From SOKG01 sp964502665 (GTDB taxonomy: Bacteria > Chloroflexota > Dehalococcoidia > SZUA-161), in NCBI GenBank assembly GCA_964502665.1, contig CAZCXP010000016.1, positions 1-26,146 on the forward strand: a DNA stretch of 26,146 nt, written 5' to 3'. Under the pieces are notes generated by a model. The model had not been told where the DNA came from. It made no database searches and saw only the letters and a list, made by a program, of their open reading frames with translations. Of the stretch, positions 22,805-26,146 are shown piece by piece (position 1 is the stretch's first letter; the number at the start of each line of letters is the position of its first letter). The position numbers and the translations under genes are program-made.

Positions 22805-23890
22805 ATGGCCTGGGTGAGGTTCCCTGTCGTTTTATTGGCACTGGTTGCGCTTCTGTTCTTACCTCACATGGCTTCAGCCCAGGGCCCCCCGCAGCTACCC
22901 TGCCGCTTCCATGGCGCGGTGCAGTTAGATGGTGCCCCCGTGGCTGACGAGACGGTAATAACAGCCACAGTAGGCAATGCTACATATACTGTTATCACTC
23001 CTGCAGTATACGGCCCCTCAACCTATGCCATAACGATCGTGCCACCGGAGGGTACGTCTTACGATGACGGAACGCAAGTGACCTTCAAGGTGGGAAACTA
23101 CACTGCAGAACAGCCAGGAATCTGGGAAACGGGGGACAACATAGAGCTGGATCTTTCCGCCTCGACCCCGCCTCCACCCACTCCTTCCCCTACACCATCA
23201 CCTGCACCCCTACCTACGGTCTCACCTACTCCCACGCCTCCGCCAATACCTGCGCCCACGCCAACACCTGTGACTTCACCAACTCTTGCACCAAGTCCAA
23301 CGCCCACCCCAATTCCATTGAATCCAGAAGAAACTACAAATGTATGGAACACTACTATTATGGCCTTGTGCATATGCGTGCTGATTGTCTGTGCCATGTT
23401 TGCAGCATACTTGGTGTGGAAATACCGCATTCGCCGTGGCAAAGCGGCGAAAAAGGCAGAGGNNNNNNNNNNNNNNNNNNNNNNNNNNNNNNNNNNNNNN
23501 NNNNNNNNNNNNNNNNNNNNNNNNNNNNNNNNNNNNNNNNNNNNNNNNNNNNNNNNNNNNNNGATATTCAGCAACCCTATTGTCATCAAAGTGCTGATGT
23601 GGGAGACCAAGGTATTTGTGTCGATTATATCAGTGTTCAAGAGGAAGAAAGCAGAAGGGGAAAAGACAGAGGAGGAGAAAGCAGAGGGAGAAAAGAGCGA
23701 GGGGGAGGAGGTGGTGATGAGGTGGCAAGACAGGTTGATGCTGAAGATGATGAGCAACAGGGTGGTGATCAAGATATTCAGCAACCCTATTGTCATCAAA
23801 GTGCTGATGTGGGAGACCAAGGTATTTATGTCGATCATATCATTGTTCAAGAGGAAGAAGGCAGAAGGGGAAAAGACAGAGGAGCAATAA
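22805..23890 (+). CDS. Membrane-anchored surface protein A with repeat tail (contains assembly gap)
   Basis: Predicted layout: signal peptide (about 1-26, ending MASAQ); a beta-rich outer domain (about 30-118) starting LPCRFHGAVQLDGAPVADET and ending in an ELDLSAS strand; a Pro/Thr/Ser linker (about 120-172); a TM helix (about 183-206, MALCICVLIVCAMFAAYLVW); and a basic stop-transfer (KYRIRRGKAAKK). After the 100-N gap come two units of NPIVIKVLMWETKVF plus SIIS(V/L)FKRKKAEGEKTEE, 70 codons apart, in a tail rich in Lys/Glu. The outer domain is shared with protein B downstream. The upstream in-frame start at 22721 is rejected because it precedes the promoter's -10. The frame across the Ns is assumed, not seen. 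Likely a cell-envelope protein, perhaps a carrier of the glycan made next door; its function is unknown. Confidence 0.75.
   Translation: MAWVRFPVVLLALVALLFLPHMASAQGPPQLPCRFHGAVQLDGAPVADETVITATVGNATYTVITPAVYGPSTYAITIVPPEGTSYDDGTQVTFKVGNYTAEQPGIWETGDNIELDLSASTPPPPTPSPTPSPAPLPTVSPTPTPPPIPAPTPTPVTSPTLAPSPTPTPIPLNPEETTNVWNTTIMALCICVLIVCAMFAAYLVWKYRIRRGKAAKKAEXXXXXXXXXXXXXXXXXXXXXXXXXXXXXXXXXXIFSNPIVIKVLMWETKVFVSIISVFKRKKAEGEKTEEEKAEGEKSEGEEVVMRWQDRLMLKMMSNRVVIKIFSNPIVIKVLMWETKVFMSIISLFKRKKAEGEKTEEQ
23463..23562. other. 100-base assembly gap
   Basis: Exactly 100 Ns, a conventional placeholder for unknown length. It falls inside the tail of surface protein A, and the base after it begins a repeat unit, so unresolved extra repeat copies probably caused the break. 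Confidence 0.98.
23563..23674 (+). repeat. Tail repeat unit 1 of surface protein A
   Basis: About 112 bp differing from the unit at 23773 by four substitutions; period 210 bp (70 codons), so the reading frame is kept. Its left end coincides with the gap, so the unit may extend further upstream. Confidence 0.92.
23773..23884 (+). repeat. Tail repeat unit 2 of surface protein A
   Basis: Near-identical copy of the unit at 23563. In the frame of protein A two of the four differences are silent and two are conservative (Val/Met, Val/Leu). In the alternative open frame all four change the residue. Protein A ends two codons after the unit. Confidence 0.92.
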
Positions 23891-23892
23891 GA

Positions 23893-24531
23893 ATGTCAGG
23901 CCTGAGGATTCTCGTCTCGATAGCGGTGGCTGTCCTCATCCTCTTGCCTGCTATGGCTTCGGCTCAGCAGCTACCCTGCCGCTTCCACGGCACAGTGCGA
24001 TTAGATGGTGCCCCCGTCCGGGACGGCACCGTAATAACAGCCATAATAAAAGGGGATACATACACCACTACTACGGCAAAAACAGTGTACGGCAATTCAA
24101 CATATGCCCTGAAGATAAGACCTCCGACGGGCACGGTCTATAACGAAGGTATGCAGATAAGCTTCAAGATAGGCAACTATGATGCGGTAGAGACGGCAAC
24201 CTGGGAAGGTGGGGGCAACATGGAGCTGAATCTCACTGCCTCCACTGCTCCGACGCCGTCACCTACACCCACACCCCCGCTTGCGCCAACGCCTACGCCA
24301 ACAGTTGCGCCGGCAGCCACACCCACACCTGCGATAACACTTCCGCCCTTACCTACACCCACGCCCACGCCTGCACTGGGACCAACACCAACGCCTACGC
24401 CTCAGGAGACGAAGACCTCCTTGAGCGCGGGGCGAGTTATCGGACTGGCTATATTCGGCGTGGTTGATGCAGTGCTCGTAGGACTGCTAGTGTACTTTGC
24501 ATGGAAATTCTTCGGTCGCCCACAAGAATAA
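23893..24531 (+). CDS. Membrane-anchored surface protein B (paralogue of A)
   Basis: 212 residues with the same plan as protein A: signal peptide (about 1-25, ending MASAQ), outer domain LPCRFHGTVRLDGAPVRDGT to ELNLTAS (about 27-117), Pro/Thr linker (about 118-170), TM helix (about 180-203) and a very short cytoplasmic end (KFFGRPQE) without the repeat tail. The outer domain resembles carboxypeptidase-regulatory or Ig-like beta sandwiches in its pattern of short strands, but I cannot name a family. The ATG at 23893 is chosen because GGAG lies 8 nt upstream, inside the end of gene A, and a signal peptide follows at once. The frame is also open far upstream through A, which is not evidence of a longer protein. 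Two base pairs separate the A stop from this start, so A and B are co-transcribed. Probably envelope-located; a partner or variant of A. Confidence 0.82.
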   Translation: MSGLRILVSIAVAVLILLPAMASAQQLPCRFHGTVRLDGAPVRDGTVITAIIKGDTYTTTTAKTVYGNSTYALKIRPPTGTVYNEGMQISFKIGNYDAVETATWEGGGNMELNLTASTAPTPSPTPTPPLAPTPTPTVAPAATPTPAITLPPLPTPTPTPALGPTPTPTPQETKTSLSAGRVIGLAIFGVVDAVLVGLLVYFAWKFFGRPQE

Positions 24532-25281
24532 CCCTGATCTCAAGAGTTACCGCTGAGAGCTGCGCGCAATAGCGATCCGAAGACAGGATTTCCACAGATT
24601 ACTTGCCCACCTCCGCTGGGATAGCCGGTTGGCACCTGCCTCGGCTTATTTCCCCCCAAATGGTACTAAAGTATCATCTAAAGAAGTACCTAATTGGGAT
24701 TGTTAGCCCCTCTCACTCAGATGACAATGTTGGTTGAGAGCAAGCGATAGCACCCAGCGAAAGGAGATGATTAGAGTGAGAGCATCAGCAAGTCGGATCG
24801 GCTATGTCTGGTTGATGGCAAACGAGCTATTTGAAGACCTGCTTTACTTCACCATAGGTAACCTGCGTAACCGCTTCGTTTCTGCCACTGGGCTGGGGAA
24901 GTTACATCCAAGAGCAGCATTTCAGGGGCCATGCACTGAACCCTCAAAGCTAGAGCTACGATTTAGAACAACTGATTAGCTGCCCCACCAGCAAGGTCAT
25001 AGCAATTAACAAAACCACGGCTATGTTCCACTGAGCACCTTATGTATAGCCAGAAGTCAATATGTCAATAAGAAAAAGCTAGATCACCCCTTACAATCGA
25101 GTCACCTCACAAGCTCCCGCAAGCAGATGTCTCCAGCGATACCCAGGGATGCACATTGTGGCACATTTCTTCTCACAGGTTGACCAGGATTAATCTCGAG
25201 GTCATAGGGTTTCCCGACAACTGCGAAGCCCAGGGGAAAGAGGTTGCCGAGAACCGCTTTTTGTGTTATATCAGAAGAGCG
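24532..25281 (+). other. Intergenic region with one doubtful small ORF
   Basis: The best candidate is a GTG-start ORF at 24776-24979 (67 residues) with AAGGAG about 9 nt upstream, containing YVWLMANELFEDLLYFTIGN; no family recognised. Short inverted repeats occur before it: GGTACT (24662) / AGTACC (24685) and CTCTCA (24710) / TGAGAG (24735). Nothing convincing is seen between 24980 and 25281; the in-frame upstream extension of the next gene lacks family-like sequence. Confidence 0.35.
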
Positions 25282-25983
25282 ATGAGTAAGGCGAAACAAC
25301 TCTACGAACTCCAAGAGATCGACCTCGGTATCGAGCGCAGAACTGAAACTCTAACACAGTTAAGGAGCCAGCTAGGCAAGGATGATGACCTGGTATCGGT
25401 GCGAACTGCCCTCGATACAGCGCGCAAACATCTGGCTGATCTGGAGCATCAACAGCACACAGCGGAGTGGGGCGTTGACGACCTGGGGAAGAAGATAGCT
25501 GTCGAGGAGAAGAAGCTCTACGACGGCTCATTGAAGAATCCTCGAGAGCTCATGAATCTGCAGCACGAGATTGACCTGCTCAAGGAGAGACACAGGGAGC
25601 AAGAGGAACAACTCCTTGCCATAATGATGGAAGTGGACGCTAAGCAGCAGGCTGTTGCTCTGAAACGCAGTGAGCTGGAGGTGATGGAGAGAGACTGGCA
25701 GGCAAACCAAGAGCGGCTATCGAGAGAGCAAACAGACCTTGAGGCTGATCTGACGATGCTGGAACAGAAGAGAGAGTCTCTTGGCGGGCAGACAGACTCA
25801 GCTAGCCTTGAGATCTATGAGGAGTTGCGCCAGGCAAAGCAGGGCCTGGCGGTAGCCAAAGTAGTGCAAGGTAGGTGCCAGGGATGCCGCATCAGCCTAC
25901 CGATGTCTGATCAGCAGAGAGCTCGGACTGGGCACAGGTTAGTAACATGTAGCAACTGTGGGCGGATCCTGTACATGGATTAA
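25282..25983 (+). CDS. Coiled-coil protein with C4 zinc ribbon
   Basis: 233 residues. An N-terminal long helical hairpin (about 1-180), rich in Leu/Glu/Gln/Lys heptads and containing KKLYDGSLKNPRELMNLQHEI, is followed by the zinc ribbon C199-QG-C202 and C223-SN-C226, in RCQGCRISLP and VTCSNCGRILY. This arrangement defines the widespread C4-type zinc ribbon proteins (CdsZ/DUF-type), often encoded beside DNA replication or RNase genes. The ATG at 25282 gives the usual family start (SKAKQLYELQEIDLGIE), with AGAAGAG upstream as a weak SD. It lies about 80 bp before rnpB on the same strand. Such proteins probably interact with nucleic acid or stabilise complexes; the exact role here is unknown. 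Confidence 0.9.
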   Translation: MSKAKQLYELQEIDLGIERRTETLTQLRSQLGKDDDLVSVRTALDTARKHLADLEHQQHTAEWGVDDLGKKIAVEEKKLYDGSLKNPRELMNLQHEIDLLKERHREQEEQLLAIMMEVDAKQQAVALKRSELEVMERDWQANQERLSREQTDLEADLTMLEQKRESLGGQTDSASLEIYEELRQAKQGLAVAKVVQGRCQGCRISLPMSDQQRARTGHRLVTCSNCGRILYMD

Positions 25984-26028
25984 CAGCGAACGGTCCGAGG
26001 GGAGCGGGCACAGGTTTTCGAGCGCCGA

Positions 26029-26057
26029 TTGTACAGCGGTGGTCTTTGTGGTAAGAT
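26029..26057 (+). promoter_or_regulatory. Probable promoter of rnpB
   Basis: TTGTAC (26029-26034) and TAAGAT (26052-26057) are 17 bp apart. TGG directly before the -10 forms an extended -10. The predicted start near 26064 agrees with the expected 5' end of the RNA. Confidence 0.6.
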
Positions 26058-26063
26058 ATCCTT

Positions 26064-26146
26064 GGCCAAGTAAGCTGGGTGATCGCGCTCTTTTGGCCCA
26101 ATGCCAGGGAGGGAGGAAAGTCCGAGCTCCACCGGGCAGGATGCTG
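26064..26146 (+). ncRNA. rnpB: RNase P RNA, 5' part (truncated by window end)
   Basis: Catalytic RNA of RNase P, which removes 5' leaders from tRNA precursors. The block GAGGAAAGTCCGAGCTCC (26110-26127) followed by CCGGGCAGGATGCTG is the near-universal CR-I region with P4 5' strand and J sequences of bacterial RNase P RNA. The upstream AAGTAAGCTGGGTGATCGC is the P1-P2 part, and a short P3 arm lies between. The remainder lies beyond the window. Confidence 0.93.

Noticed and set aside
23161..23320. CRISPR-like or VNTR array in the CCNACN-rich stretch
   Set aside because: The repeats are irregular Pro/Thr codons of a linker; no spacers or constant repeat length. The same holds for 24240-24410.
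23098..23850. Long minus-strand open frame rich in Gly and Val opposite surface protein A
   Set aside because: It is the antisense of the Pro/Thr linker codons and runs through the N gap; no SD and no family. It is a by-product of the repetitive linker.
23344..24531. A 395-codon frame running from the tail of A through B
   Set aside because: The part before 23893 has no SD or start context, and repeat-copy differences favour frame A. Protein B has its own SD and signal peptide at 23893.
24540..25280. tRNA or other known RNA in the gap before the zinc-ribbon gene
   Set aside because: The short inverted repeats do not form a cloverleaf and no conserved T-loop sequence is present.

Overview
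This is most likely a piece of a Chloroflexota genome, probably an uncultured Dehalococcoidia-type anaerobe. The 100-base run of Ns suggests a draft or metagenome assembly. The assignment is inference. It rests on a two-gene SufB-SufC pair, scattered acyl-CoA metabolism genes, an AmmeMemoRadiSam-type radical SAM enzyme, orphan OmpR regulators, PT-linker surface proteins, and a coiled-coil zinc-ribbon gene directly before rnpB. No marker gene fixes the taxonomy. Gene starts mostly carry good Shine-Dalgarno (SD) sequences and several promoters look sigma-70-like.

Layout: 1-2.0 kb (minus) holds sufC-sufB, a minimal Fe-S assembly pair. 2.0-7.4 kb (plus) is a regulatory island: a small excisionase-type HTH gene and an OmpR-family response regulator, each present twice in the order HTH1-RR1-RR2-HTH2, then a RpfG-like REC/HD-GYP protein. 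No histidine kinase is present. 7.5-8.9 kb is an acyl-CoA dehydrogenase between a consensus promoter and a strong hairpin terminator. 9.1-13.4 kb (minus) holds a small zinc-ribbon protein, an SDR dehydrogenase, a broken Old-Yellow-Enzyme-type reductase, a radical SAM enzyme (AmrS type), a PEBP-family protein and a GYD-domain protein. 13.5-13.9 kb contains gene debris: a C-terminal trehalose-phosphate-synthase fragment and an unidentified, possibly transposase-derived fragment. 14.0-14.9 kb is a tandem universal stress protein, and 15.2-16.7 kb (minus) a fused 3-oxoacid-type CoA-transferase.

17.2-22.6 kb (plus) is a surface-glycan cluster: a 3,4-ketoisomerase, a hexapeptide acyltransferase and a DegT-type aminotransferase. 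Together these could make an N-acylated dTDP-3-amino-3,6-dideoxyhexose. They are followed by an alkaline-phosphatase-superfamily phosphodiesterase and a GT4 glycosyltransferase. 22.7-24.5 kb encodes two paralogous membrane-anchored surface proteins (signal peptide, beta-type domain, Pro/Thr linker, one TM helix). The first has a cytoplasmic tail of 70-codon repeats interrupted by the assembly gap. The window ends with a coiled-coil C4 zinc-ribbon protein and the 5' end of the RNase P RNA gene.

The most unusual parts are the duplicated kinase-less HTH/RR regulators with their structured intergenic DNA, the repeat-tailed surface-protein pair, and the amount of gene decay (OYE, OtsA, possible methyltransferase and possible DUF4177-like relics). 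No CRISPR array, complete insertion sequence, prophage or clear defence system is visible.
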